From Spinellus fusiger (Eukaryota > Mucoromycota > Mucoromycetes > Mucorales > Phycomycetaceae), in NCBI GenBank assembly GCA_025094145.1, contig JALLLS010000005.1:744001-808000 (forward strand): a stretch of 64,000 nt of DNA, read 5' to 3'. Below, piece after piece: positions 25,403-37,606 of the stretch. The translations under genes were made by a program, and so were the position numbers. Under the pieces are notes generated by a model. The model saw only the letters and a program-made list of their open reading frames with translations. It did no database searches and was not told where the DNA came from. The first letter of the stretch is position 1. The number at the start of each line of letters is the position of its first letter.

Positions 25403-26606
25403 TACACCAGGAGATTTTCTGGCTTTTAGGCGGTGATATCTCCTTCCTTTTACGTCTAAAAACATTTTGCCCTTTTATAGAAAGGTGTTTGAAATCAAAA
25501 GGTCTGCAGATATCCAAATATTTGTTTCCTTTTGTGGATACCTCAATATCAAATTGTATTATCAGTAAAATATATTGTTTATGAATAAAATTGTTTATTG
25601 TGATAGTATAGATAATACTATAGTATGACTATAGCCACTGCCCAAGTGCACTCCCTCATAGCAATAGAATCCATACCCTAAAAGCTTTGTGCTTTATCCT
25701 TGGGAGATAAATAAATATGCTCAGGAGTATGCCCTAGAGACCCTAGATAGTGTAGAAGACAACCTAAGACTGACTTGAAAGGAGTCTTTACTTGCCTAAT
25801 AATAATACATTGAGTGTCTTGTGGATTACAATGAGCTCAAGCCAAGATGAAGACACTGCTTACCTTTTTATCACTAGAATGGTCCTTGGTAGTGTCTATC
25901 ACCTCCTTCTATTGTTTTTCTTTGTTAATAATAGTACATTACCTTGCTTAGTTATGCCCATCTTGAAAAGTGCTTAAGTATCAAGTTGTATGTACAGTGT
26001 AAGAAATAGCATAATAATAACAAGACCAAAGAATAAAAAATATCATCATATTAGTGAGATATACACTTTAGCCACCACTTTCCAATAATTAATCAAGTCA
26101 AACAATTCACACTCTATTTGCCTTGAGCCTAAAGCCCAGTATTAGAAACAATACTTAGTTCTCATTAAGTACTATTGTTAATACCAGTTACAATGAGTTA
26201 GTTGAAGTGATTATGAATATTGAATCAATGAATGGCTATACAGTTCTCAATGTAAGTGAGTTTGGTTCTATTTTATGGACAATGACCACTAGAGTTAATT
26301 CAGTGTGTTCTATAATATATCTTTCTTAAGCAGTGTTATACTGCAAATACTGTGGGCTTATAGTTAACACATTATGTTAAACAATAAATGCAGTGACTGA
26401 GTTGTAATTTTGGGGTGATTCTTGTTCTATTTCTTGTCTTTACAGCCAATTCTATACTTTCTAATTGCAAAGTCAATCATTATTGCTATAATAGGTAAAT
26501 AGAGACAGCGAAAAGGCATTTTAAAACACATTAGCCAACCACAAGAATATTGCAGTTTTATTCTCAGAACATTTCCTTATATATCCCAAAAATCTTTGGA
26601 TGTGTA
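25403..26606. mobile_element. TIR element copy D
   Basis: Left end TACACCAGGAGATTTTCTGG with GGCGGTGATATCTCC; right end CCCAAAAATCTTTGGATGTGTA, just past 26600. Both ends abut TA. From about 25840 to 26580 it is almost identical to copy C (18780-19520). The 61-codon open frame at 25792-25977 corresponds to one in copy B but is broken in C and E. About 1.2 kb, non-autonomous. Confidence 0.75.
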
Positions 26607-26761
26607 GCCATTGCTAAAACAGGTGAGTAGAGTTTGAAATAGCTCATTTAGACAGCGAAAATGCCTTTTTAAACACAGTTACATAAAACGGCAAAATTCG
26701 GGATGAACGTAACAGGTAATACTGTGCACCTTTAAAGGCCCGAAAAATCTTTGGGTGTGTA
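26607..26761. mobile_element. Second TIR terminus abutting copy D
   Basis: Directly after copy D lies a further end. It contains GTTTGAAATAG as in copy A, then the reverse complement of a left subterminal region (AACGTAA, CCTTTAAAGG), and it finishes with CGAAAAATCTTTGGGTGTGTA at 26741-26761. This indicates a nested or truncated second element. It lies about 170 bp upstream of the ERG7 start codon. Confidence 0.6.
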
Positions 26762-26934
26762 AGTAAAACGATAATAACTTTGTTGAGGTCATACTATTCT
26801 TATTTTGAGAAATCAAACAGGAATGAAACAGATAAAGGAAGCGTCGGGGTTTATTATACCATCGCTCATACATTTTGCTATTACCAAACACTTCACATAA
26901 AGTCTTTACCCAACTGTGTAGTTTTTTTTTTGCC

Positions 26935-29578
26935 ATGGCTTTACAAATAGAGACATTTGCCTCGGCAAAGCTTTCACTAAGCACTACGCCTGAGTCTACT
27001 GACCTTTCTCGATGGAGGCTACGTGTAGAAGAAGGAGCACAGACATGGCACTATCTGTCAACAGATGAGGAGCTGGCTGCATGGCCTCAAACAACATGGG
27101 ATAAATATTTCCTTGGTCTTCCAACTGTAAGGAAATAAACTCAATTGAGAGAAGATAAATTAACATTGAATCTGCATAAGAATGCTCCTGAACTTCCAAC
27201 CGCCAAGACTCCACTAGAGTGTGCTCGTAATGGATTTGAGTTTTATCATAAATTACAGACGGAAGATGGTCATTGGGGTGGTGAATATGGTGGACCCATG
27301 TAAATATGAGAGCACTGACTAATAATAATAATAAGAGAATTAGACTAACCCATGGATACTAGGTTTCTTCTTCCAGGACTTATTATTACTCATTACATTA
27401 CGGGTACAGCTGTGCCTGAATCCCAACGACTTGAAATAATTCGCTATCTGCTGAATCGTGCTCATGCTGAGGATGGTGGTTGGGGTATTCATATTGAAGG
27501 TGTCTCCACTGTTTTTGGTACTGCACTCACTTATACATGTTTGCGTATCCTGGGTCTTGGCCCTGACCATCCTGCCATGGTAAAGGCACGAACAACACTG
27601 CACACACTAGGTAATATACTAAGCTATCTACAGTATACAGTGCCTACAATAGAGTCTCTCTTTAATAATATTGCGTGCTAGGTGGTGCTAATTGTATTCC
27701 TGCATGGGGGAAGTTCTGGTTATCAGCTCTTGGCGTGTACGAATGGGAGGGTGTGAATCCTATTCCTCCTGAACTATGGTAATATTCAAAGGCTAAAAAA
27801 CAGAATAGTATTAATTTATTATTATTATTGTTGTTTATAGGGCACTTCCAAATACATTGCCTCTATGCCCTGGTAACTGGTGGGTGCACACACGATTAGT
27901 CTACCTTCCAATGGGCTACATTTATGCACACCGTCTCTCAGCACCACTTACCGAATTCACACAATCTTTGCGTGATGAACTGTATACATGTCCTTACAAT
28001 AAGATCAATTGGAACAAACAGCGCAACAATATTGCCGAGGTTGATCTCTATACACCTCACAGTAGTTTGATGGATATTGCAAATGGTAAGGCTATTTTAG
28101 TAGATTACATTATTAACATGAAAATAGAGGCGATTACTTACTACGAATATATCCCTACTCGCTGGAATTGGTTGAGACAGTATGCGCTCAAACTCACTAT
28201 TGAACAAATCAAAATAGAAGATGAAAACAGTCTTTATTTGGACATTGGTCCTGTTAACAAGGCTATGAATTGGTTGGTGGTCTTCTATCACTATGGAAAA
28301 GATTCCTATGAATTCAAGCAGCATGTAAAGCGTAATGCAGACTTTATGTGGATGGGACCTGAAGGCATGATGATGTGTGGTACCAATGGCAGTCAGCTGT
28401 GGGATACCTCATTCATAGCTCAAGCGTGTGTAGAAGCAAAGTTGGTCAATGTAGATGCTTACCGAGAGAGTATGTTTAAGACTTTGGAATTTATTGATAT
28501 TACTCAGGTACACTTAAAGTCTATTGCTACAAAGCATAACTTATTTTGATGCTGGATCTAACATGAGTTGTAGATCCGAAAAAATGCACCCAATGCCAAG
28601 AGAGCCTATCGACATGATTGTAAAGGAGCTTGGCCATTCAGTACACGCGATCAGGGCTACACTGTGTCAGATTGTACAGCAGAAGGCTTGAAAGCAGCTA
28701 TTATGCTTCAACAAACCTGTGGAATGCCTCAAAGTATTAGCCTTGAAAGATTAAGAGATGCTGCAGATATTCTTTTGGGTATGCAGAATGCAGACGGTGG
28801 GTTTGCCAGTTATGAACGTATACGAGGTCCTGGATGGCTGGAGACTCTTAACCCTGCCGAAGTATTTGGAAATATCATGACTGAGTACAGCTATCCAGAA
28901 TGCACCACAGCAGTCTTGACAGGTCTATCGAAGTTCAGAGAGATCGATCCCGAATATCGCAAGGATGAGATTATAAAAGTCTCAAAACGTGCCCTTACTT
29001 ACATTAAAAGGAGTCAAAATGAAGATGGCTCTTGGTATGGCTCCTGGGCAATTTGCTTTACCTATGCTGGAATGTTTGCTCTTCAGAGTTTAGCCAGTGT
29101 AGGTGAATATTATGAGAACAGGTATTTCTATAGTTTTTTGCACCAGTCACTAACAATGAATCTAGTGAGAGTGCAAAAAGGGGATGTGATTTCTTGATCT
29201 CGAAGCAAAAAGAAGATGGTGGCTGGGGTGAGACCTACAAGGTAAATTCAAATGAAGACTCAGCAGAAGCATACTAATGATATACATCAGTCGTGTGAGA
29301 CTCATGTCTATTCACACAACGCTACTTCTCAAGTGGTGCAAACAGCCTGGGCAGTGATTGCTCTTCTTGAGGCCAAGTATCCAGAAGAAAAGCCCATTCG
29401 CAGAGGCATTGAGCTTATTGTAAAAAGACAAAAATCTAATGGTGAATGGCTCCAAGAAAGTATCGAAGGTGTATTCAACAAGAACTGCATGATCTCATAT
29501 CCAAACTATAAATTTGCTTTTACTATATGGGCTTTGGGAAAGTATGCCAATGTCTATGGTGATAAAGTACTTCTCTAG
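26935..29578 (+). CDS. ERG7: Lanosterol synthase (oxidosqualene cyclase)
   Basis: Cyclises 2,3-oxidosqualene to lanosterol for ergosterol synthesis, at ER or lipid droplets. Nine exons: 26935-27126, 27181-27299, 27363-27610, 27682-27778, 27841-28085, 28128-28507, 28574-29121, 29166-29241 and 29291-29578. They give about 730 aa, the usual length. Seen: early [19 protein letters not shown] and [31 protein letters not shown]; the catalytic DCTAE in [38 protein letters not shown]. The end is [22 protein letters not shown]-type repeats ([21 protein letters not shown]) recur. The first intron (27127-27180) removes an in-frame TAA, and all phases agree. Element termini lie just upstream. Confidence 0.95.
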
Positions 29579-30510
29579 TCTATAGCCACAATGAATCAAT
29601 CTTTTATCTTTATAAACATATCTATAATTTGTACTATGTACTCTAATGAACAGTCATTTTATTTTTCTCTTGTTGGAGATGCCTGAATTAACCTTTTATA
29701 AGGTGGGTAATAGGCTGTTTAAATAACGATCTGTGTGTATTGTTTGATTATATTATTCTGTTAAGAAAACAGTAAACAAGATATGTGTTTTATTGAGTGA
29801 GAAATATATGTCTTATAATTTCTATTCTATGCACCTTCAAACTGTAGATATAAATATGTATCTATCTATCTATCTATATTCATCCTTCTTATCCAAGGTT
29901 TGTTATTATACATCATTCAACAAGAGCCAAGAGATAGAATACTTTTTCATCTGCAACATCACTATTACTCAATACGAAAATAATTCCTTCAAGTAAAGGT
30001 ATCTAAGTATTGACATGTAAGACATAGACATCAGTTTATACACTTGTTATTAGATTAGAATTATAGGATTGTTTTGGCTAAATACTAAACACTAAATACT
30101 CTTATTGCCATATAAGTAACATTTATTATCATTTCTTTATAATACTCATAAGAATGAATAAAGATAAAGTGCAAGGAATACAACCCTATTCCTATGATAC
30201 TCTTTATCTACCCCTCTGCTAATCACTTGAGTCATAGGTGCTCTTATGATGAGCTCCATATGATGATGTTATTATTTCTGCTATGATGTTTCATGATCAA
30301 AAGAAGATGGTGATGGAATGTTGATATTGCTTCTCATTTGATAGCCTTTTATTTGTAAGCTACATTACATAATCAGTGTTTGTCCTTTTGTGTATCTAGA
30401 TGCAACTTGTAAAGTATCATCTGTGTTGTTTTTATAATGACGTCTAGGCTTAAATATAACATTGTGTTTGATATAAATACAGCATAAGATATCCTTTTCT
30501 AAACCAAACA
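29579..30510. other. Intergenic between ERG7 and DUF3605 gene
   Basis: AT-rich, with a short TCTA tetranucleotide run near 29860-29876. It contains the ERG7 3' flank and the promoter of the next gene. No gene seen. Confidence 0.45.
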
Positions 30511-31074
30511 ATGGCATTCACTGTAGAAGCTCTCTGCCTTTCTTTGAATCCTCCACCAAGTGCAGCTTTCTCTGAACAGGAGCTTTTTAGTTGGGAACAA
30601 GTGTCTTACTATGTATGTAGGTAAAAGGAGTAAACGAAAACAATGAAAGCAATAGAGAAATAATAACAATCCACCATTTTAGTCACAAGCCAAATCAAAT
30701 GTATTCACCGAACTAAAAGGGTCCAAGAGGCCTATGACCAGTGGATGAAAGAGACCTTGGCAAACCATGGATCGATTGAGAATTATCTTTTGACTAGCAA
30801 ATTGCATTTTCCGACCTATTCTCCCACTGACACTCCCTCTGTGTTTCTTCTTCCCAATGATTTTCCTTATGCTATTGAAGAAGGCATCTGTCACCTTTTG
30901 ATCTGGTCACAAACTCCCTTGGAGAATGCACATATTGAGGATATTCTAGAAAACAGCTATGGGAAAGAGCTCTGGGAATGGGTCTACTGGGTCAATCCAC
31001 CTGAAATTCAAAGTGTACGAAGACTTCCCCATGTCCATGTTTTTCTACGACAACGCCTTTATGGGTGTATGTAA
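30511..31074 (+). CDS. DUF3605 / N-acetylglucosamine-induced protein 1-like
   Basis: Two exons, 30511-30616 and 30683-31074, about 165 aa. The donor inside TATGTATGTAGGT was chosen because only that phase leads into the conserved second exon. The second exon reads FLLPNDFPYAIEEGICHLLI and WSQTPLEN. It ends WVNPPEIQSVRRLPHVHVFL, which fits the fungal DUF3605 pattern (LPNDWPYG...H.VVW...NP..L.SV....H.HV). Proteins of this family are small and cytosolic and were named after GlcNAc induction in yeast; the biochemical role is unknown. Intact. Confidence 0.75.
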
Positions 31075-31342
31075 CATACAGTGTTTATGTACTCCCCTCG
31101 TTTTTTGAATGAAAAATTAAACCAGTAGAATCCCATATTTCTTTTTCTTTCTTTCTATTTAATAATCAAATGTAAATCTTATAAATAGTCTCATTCATCA
31201 CCTACAGAGCATACATTGTATTTAGTTTAGTTTTTTTTTAAGAATAAGAAAAGATGCCATTCATTCATTCAACAAACAATAATAAACAAATAAACAAGCA
31301 AATTTAGAGCCTCTGGATACTCGTCAGTACCAGGCCTCAGTA

Positions 31343-31699
31343 TCAGGTCTCAGTATCAGGAAGATCAGAAAATAGAATAAGACTGGAAGAAAGGAGTTCT
31401 TGTGAGTCGTACATGGGGAAATCTTGTTCTATGACTGTTTGTTGGACGGTAGGAGGGGAGGAGGGGATCCAATGAGAGTTAAAGAAGGAAAAGCCCTGTT
31501 CGAGCACAAGGTTATCGTCCTCGTCCATTGAATCAGTGGATAGAAAGTGGACAGGAGAATGAGCGGATGATAAATACTGATAATCAGTGTCGTTGGTGTC
31601 TGATTTGCCTTGTTTATTTCTTGGAGGGGAAGGTGGCAAGAACACGGGTTTCTTCCCGTGTGTCATTGTTCTTTCTTGCTTCTTTATTTCATTGAACAT
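31343..31699 (-). CDS. Hypothetical small acidic protein
   Basis: Open frame of 118 codons with many Pro, Ser and Asp/Glu. It reads VFLPPSPPRN, DSMDEDDNLVLEQGFSFFNS then HWIPSSPPTV and ends in LILFSDLPDTET. The mix of short hydrophobic and acidic motifs looks like a disordered regulatory protein. An upstream exon is possible, since the frame stays open to an AG at about 31727. Not recognised. It lies tail-to-tail with the DUF3605 gene and divergent from the kinesin. It could be chance, though the composition is less AT-driven than the flanks. Confidence 0.4.
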   Translation of the reverse strand: MFNEIKKQERTMTHGKKPVFLPPSPPRNKQGKSDTNDTDYQYLSSAHSPVHFLSTDSMDEDDNLVLEQGFSFFNSHWIPSSPPTVQQTVIEQDFPMYDSQELLSSSLILFSDLPDTET

Positions 31700-32501
31700 T
31701 CCTACAAGAGGATCACCTGGGGACTGTTTTCATAGATAGGCAGTGACGTATCCTATAAAGAGATAAACAAAAGAACAAAAACAGAAAAGAGAAAGAATGA
31801 AAAGAATGAACAAGACGGTATTTTAACCCAAGGTGCAGATGTGCAGATCCTAATTTGACGCGATCTATGAGCGTGGCTTAATTGATTTCCGACTATGGAA
31901 GGAGAGATAACCCTTTGAGTCATCAAGTCACCCAGTCTACACCAACAAAAAGAGTCACAGAGCAAGAGTAACAAAAACAAGAGACCTACAGCATCACAGC
32001 GTCACAGCGTCACAGTGAAAGGGCCCTCTTTCTATTAGGCTCTTGTTATGACTCTCCTTTTCTCTCTCTTTCTTAGTGATGATCTTTCCATGTGCGTCTG
32101 TCTTTGAATCCAACAACACGATAATAAAGGTGTAATTTGTTCAGGGGTTATCTCATCATGTGCGGACACAGAGGAGTGTTTTCTTCCTTCACATTGGTAA
32201 AAAGTGAAACAATAGCCTGAGAATGAGAAGGCGGATTTACTGCCAAACACAGATAAGCTACGTTGCGGTGTTTTGTGTTACTTTTTGAATGTATTTTCCT
32301 GGATGCTTCATGGCTCACAGTATCTCTTGTTCTTCTTTCTATCTTTACTGCCCTTTTTTCTTCTCTTATCTGAACGCTGCTCTTTTTTGTAGTTCTTTTT
32401 CTGTCTATTGATTTATCTATTTATCTATTTATCTATCTATTTATCTATCTATTCATCTATAGAAAACATAAAACAGAAAACAGAAAACAGAAAACAATAG
32501 A
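31700..32501. other. Intergenic upstream of kinesin
   Basis: Contains CACAGCGT direct repeats near 31991-32014, a (TTTATCTA)n run near 32410-32455 and an ACAGAAA run just before the kinesin start. A 71-codon minus-strand frame at 32035-32250 has no supporting motif. No other gene supported. Confidence 0.4.
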
Positions 32502-35500
32502 ATGTCAAGTGCTTCTTCTGTTAGGTAAATTGCCAACATCCTTCCCTTCTTGCTTATCCATGCAGAGTAGCTGTCAGAGTAAGACCACTGACAGCTCAGG
32601 AAAAGGAGCAACGATGTCAGGACATTGTTCAGTTTATACCCGATTATCCTCAAATTAACGTGGGACCCGATCGCTCATTCACTTTTGATTACGTCTATCC
32701 CTCGTCTGATGATCAAGAACATATCTACAGCACCTGCGTGACACCACTTTTGACTAAATTCATTGAGGGGTTAGAGTCTTATTGTTCAACTTAATGTCAA
32801 TGCTCATTCGGACTTTTAACTCTAGCTTTAACGCTACCATTCTAGCTTATGGGTAAGAAGTGTCTGGACAGATCCACCAATAACCCACCTCCACCTACAG
32901 CCAGACAGGCAGTGGAAAAACATATAGTATGGGAATTGGCCTTGAATCTGCTGTAAATGCCATAAATGAAGGCATCGTGCCCCGCTTTATTCATGCCTTA
33001 TTTGAAAGACTGGCGGAGTTGCGTTCACCTCGACAAAGTTTCCAAGTGGCGGTGTCTTTCTTGGAACTTTATAATGAAGATTTAGTCGATTTATTAAATC
33101 CCAAGAAAGACGGGCTTCAACTGACAATTCGTGAAGACTCTCACGGTAACATCTCTTGGTCAGGTGTTCGAGAAGAGGTGGTTCATAGTCCGGAGCAGCT
33201 GTTAAAGTAAGAAGGGGAGTATCAGCAGGCATATCTAAATGAGAGATATTAGATGCTTAGAGACAGGTTCACTGGCAAGAACAACTGCATCAACAGACAT
33301 GAACCATACTTCTTCACGATCTCATGCCATCTTCTCTGTTGTTCTTAAGCAAACCGTCTATTTGGATGATGCTCTTCTTGACCTTACTTCTCCTCCTACT
33401 GATAGTGCTGGTACAAAGAGATATGTATCCAAATTCCACTTTGTTGACCTTGCTGGTTCTGAACGGGTAAGCTTAAAAGTACAATAGACTCAGAAATAAT
33501 CTCAGTAATACACAAAGCTTTAGATTTACCATACACCTATATTTATATTTATACATATACATCTCTACATCATTCTATATTCATACAACTCATCTTTGCC
33601 TTTTTGTACCTCTTTGTACCTCTTTGTACCTCTTTGTACCTCTTTGTACATATCTGTCCATTTCTACACTCTTGTGTTTATAGTTGAAGCGTACAAATGC
33701 AGTAGGCAGCCGAGCCAAAGAAGGCATTTCCATCAATGCTGGACTACTTGCTCTGGGAAATGTCATTTCCGCCCTTGGAGATGAATCCCGTCGTGTCTCT
33801 CATATTCCTTACCGTGACTCCAAGCTCACTCGTCTGTTGCAGGACAGTCTAGGTGGCAATAGCCAAACCCTAATGCTTGCCTGTATATCTCCTGCTGATT
33901 CAAACTACACAGAAACACTCAATACCCTAAAGTATGCCAATCGAGCACGCAATATTCGTAATAAGGCCACCATCAACCAAGAGCAGGACGAGTCAGATCG
34001 CCTCAAAGCCATGATCATGCGCTTAAGAGAAGAAGCCAAGAGCAACGACAGTTTTCTTCTTGCTGTGAATGATGAAATGGACAGTCTCAAAAGAGAAGTT
34101 CAGATACTTCATTCTACTACGGCTTCCATGGCCCGTGAATTAGAACTCACAAGACAGGAGCGGGATATCCTTCGCTGTAGTGTAAACAGTGACCAAGGGC
34201 AGGACCCACTTCAGGCACTGATGGAGAATTACACTCAGACAATCGAGTGTCTCAAGTCGGAGCTCCAACAAAGCCAACAGCAGCTTACCATGGCAACGTC
34301 GGTGATAAAAACACCCACACCCATATTTGATCTACCACCCATCCTGGAATCTACACCTATTTCCTATTCTCAGCTCGACATCAAAAGACCTCATGAGCTA
34401 AAAGGAGACGACTCAGCCACACTTGTGGGATCTTCCAGCAGAGATGATATGGAGACGTATCATCATGAGAATTCAAATTCAAGTACACATCTCAATGGAA
34501 ATACAAACCGTAAAAAGAAACGCCATAGTCACAAGCACAGTATAAAAAGAATAAGCAAGGGCCGTCGGATGAGCACCAACTCCGCCTTATTAAAGTTGAA
34601 TGGTGATAAAGAAAGAAAACCCACTGTGAAGACGATAAAACAGTGCAAGTCAGAATGGCGGGAGGAATCTGATTTTCTCAAGCATATCATGGTAATGATT
34701 ACGATAGAACAGGGCGACATTTCTTATGATAAGATATTAATAGTCACTCACTCACTCACTCACTCACACTCTCTTATCTGTCTAATATGTCTGTCTGTCT
34801 TTAAAGAATGCTATTGTATCAGAACAACAGACAGAAGAAGGTTTTTCCGATACTTCTTTACAGGAAAATAACACTCCTCTTGGCCACCGACTGGTAATCA
34901 CGTAACACACACATACCTATCTGTTACTTACTTATCTCATGACACTAGCACAGGGGAAAATTGGCCACAGACATTTACTCCATAGCAAAGAAGTTCCAAA
35001 CATGCCTTGAGGGAAAACAGTATTTGCTACGTCAACTAGAACAAGCAGAAGTACAGCTGCAACTCCAGCAACATGAACAGAAGCTGCAGACCGCAGAATG
35101 GACTGCTCAAAGAAAGCTATTGGAGAATCAACAAAAACAAGAGTCTGCTGATATTCGTTCCCAATACGAACACAGTAGCAGAAAACACCAACTTGAACTC
35201 CAAGCCATACGAAAGAAGTATGCCCAGCTGATCAGTAGCTCCAGCAGCACTCAGTCCCAACACCAGGCTACCATTGATCATCTGAAGAAGAAGTTGGAGA
35301 GTACTAAACATGAAAAGAAGAAGATGACCAAACAAATCAAGCAAGAATCTGAGAAAACAAGAGAAAAGTTGGGATTCAATGAGCGTGAAATCCAGCAGCT
35401 GAAGCGACAGGAGGCTCAATCGCTGGTCCTTCGAAAGCGCAGTGAGCGTGAAATGCAGCAGCAAAAATCAGCCTTGAAGCGTGCGGCTGAGGAGATGGGG

Positions 35501-36611
35501 AGTCTGAACGAACAGATGAAAAAGGTAGCGATCTTATTAAAAAAGACAATCTCGCAAGAAAGCGTCGACCGAACTTTGCTGGCAAAGGCGGTAGCGTGTG
35601 CGAATATTCGAGGCTATATAGTTAAACAAAACATGAAGCGTGAAATGAAAGTCGTAGACAACCTCAAATCAGAGTCATTACAGCAGCGGATGCACAAGAA
35701 GAAGAAGTTGGTCTACAAGTAAGTGGCTTCAGGGATATTTGAGTGGCTTATTGGCATGGTAGGGCAATAGCAATGTACGTTCAACATCAGATACCCATTG
35801 CCATGATTACGGATCTATCACAAAAGGCAAGTCTATTGTTTATAGTGTATAGTCACTATGGACCTATCCAATAAACATTATGGGGTAAAAGCGTGATAGG
35901 TTGCTGGCTGAACAACAAGAGCTGCTCTTGGAGCGCAAACTTGTCATAGAAGAGTGCTCCATACTGGATGTGGATTCCCATCTTAGCGGGCCACAGTATA
36001 TGGACGAGCGTATTGATACTATTACCATTGAGGTGGACTATCTAAACCAGCAGATTGAACAGCTGAAGAAGTCTGATCTTGCACCAGAACAAGAGGGCAT
36101 CCATGGACAGACCGACCCACCCATGCAGGCAGAGCAAGAGACTGATCCTCAAGTTGCTTATGAAATTGCCCTCTCACTGATCCGTACACTGGTGCCAGAA
36201 GAGATCATACTGTTATCAGAGGCATTAGTGCAGGATATGGCCCAGCTTCAGTGTGAGAAGCGAACCCAACAGGTTTTGCTCAAACAATCTAACACCTCAA
36301 TGAGAGTTCTCCAGTCTGCTATGATTCAGATGAGAAGAGCCAATTTCTTGGCAGATATCCACCCAGAGAGTCCTCATTGTGAGGCTGTTAATATGGTGTA
36401 CTGTCAGAGTCACTCTAATCCTGTGTATGTGCATCATGGTCTTGTTCTGTTTGCAGATCCACTGCCTCATGAGATACCCGAGAAGAAAGCCCTTCATATA
36501 CAGCCCAAGGCTTCTTTTCCTCAAGGCATTGTGCTTCGATCTTCACAGGGCAGCAACACACGTTACCGTTCAGCCCTTCCTATATTAAGAGTGAACGCCA
36601 GTCGGGCATAA
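32502..36611 (+). CDS. Kinesin-4 family motor (KIF4-like)
   Basis: Plus-end microtubule motor. In this family the proteins act on spindle midzones, chromosomes or microtubule tips. Nine exons: 32502-32524, 32566-32769, 32826-32852, 32901-33206, 33253-33466, 33684-34691, 34807-34893, 34949-35718 and 35900-36611. They give about 1116 aa. The motor starts [12 protein letters not shown]. The P-loop [14 protein letters not shown] spans an exon junction; switch I is [11 protein letters not shown]; switch II is DLAGSER. Then come [20 protein letters not shown] and the neck [16 protein letters not shown] basic [17 protein letters not shown] stretch and long coiled coils ([19 protein letters not shown]) follow. 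The exon 5 acceptor at 33253 gives LLKCLETGSL, as in KIF4. The intron at 33467-33683 holds a 10-bp tandem repeat. Intact. Confidence 0.9.
33596..33650. repeat. 10-bp tandem repeat in kinesin intron
   Basis: About five copies of TTTGTACCTC in the intron that splits the switch II region of the kinesin gene. Confidence 0.8.
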
Positions 36612-36885
36612 TAGAAGGAATGCGTCTAATCCATCCATTCATCCATTCAACTATTCAACTATTCAACTATTCAATCTATAGATATAACCATACCTATAAC
36701 CACACCTATTTATAATACATGTATTAACCTTTTATTCTTTACTATATACTATTCTCTCTTTACATCTTTAACTCTTGTCTATATATAATATGATACCTTT
36801 AATTAAATATTTCTATTTTTTACCGAGTTGTTTTATCAGATGGCGAATCATTAAGTGAAGTAACTAAACGCATCATCTCTTACTA

Positions 36886-37098
36886 CTACTAATATTATTA
36901 TTATTACTACTATTATTATTATTACTACTATTATTATTATTACTATTATTATTATTATTACTATTATTATTATTACTATTATTATTATTACTATTATTAT
37001 TATTACTACTATTATTATTATTATTACTATTATTATTATTATTACTATTATTATTATTATTACTATTATTATTACTACTAGTGATATTACTACTAGTG
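36886..37098. repeat. TTA/CTA trinucleotide microsatellite
   Basis: About 200 bp of TTATTATTACTA-type units with irregular spacing of the ACT interruptions. It ends in a 15-bp doubled ACTAGTGATATTA unit. Confidence 0.9.
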
Positions 37099-37360
37099 AT
37101 ATTATCATTATCATCATTATCAATAATAGAGTTACTATTTGCATTTGTTAGCAATAATCAAGTCATACATTGTTCATCAATAAGCACCACTCTTTTCCAC
37201 TGCCTATCTTATACCTTTCCACAAAAACAGCTCATTAATGTTTGGGGGTTTAATTTCCACCTGCTTATAAAAGGCATATTGATAAACCCAGCCCTTTAGC
37301 TTCTATTTGCTAATCTGTCTACAATAAAGTGCTTAGGAAGAACATCCCTACAGTACTTTT

Positions 37361-37606
37361 ATGTTATTATTGTTATTATTGTTATTATTGTTATTATTGT
37401 TATTATTGTTATTATTGCTATTATTGTTATTATTGTTATTATTGTTATTATTGTTATTATTGTTATTATTGTTATTATTGTTATTATTGTTATTATTGTT
37501 ATTATTGCTATTATTGTTATTATTGTTATTATTGTTATTATTGTTATTATTGTTATTATTGTTATTATTGTTGTTATTGTTGTTATTATTATTATTATTA
37601 TTATTT
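37361..37606. repeat. 9-bp minisatellite (TTATTATTG)n
   Basis: About 27 tandem copies of TTATTATTG. Two copies carry the same GTT to GCT change about 100 bp apart, which suggests a block duplication. The array decays into plain TTATTA at the right end. Confidence 0.92.

Noticed and set aside
27127..27180. Apparent in-frame stop near the 5' end of ERG7 suggesting a pseudogene
   Set aside because: A 54-nt GT-AG intron with matching phase removes it and restores the conserved [16 protein letters not shown] junction.
36851..37154. Ile/Val- and Asn-rich open frames on the minus strand
   Set aside because: Direct product of the TTA/CTA trinucleotide repeat.
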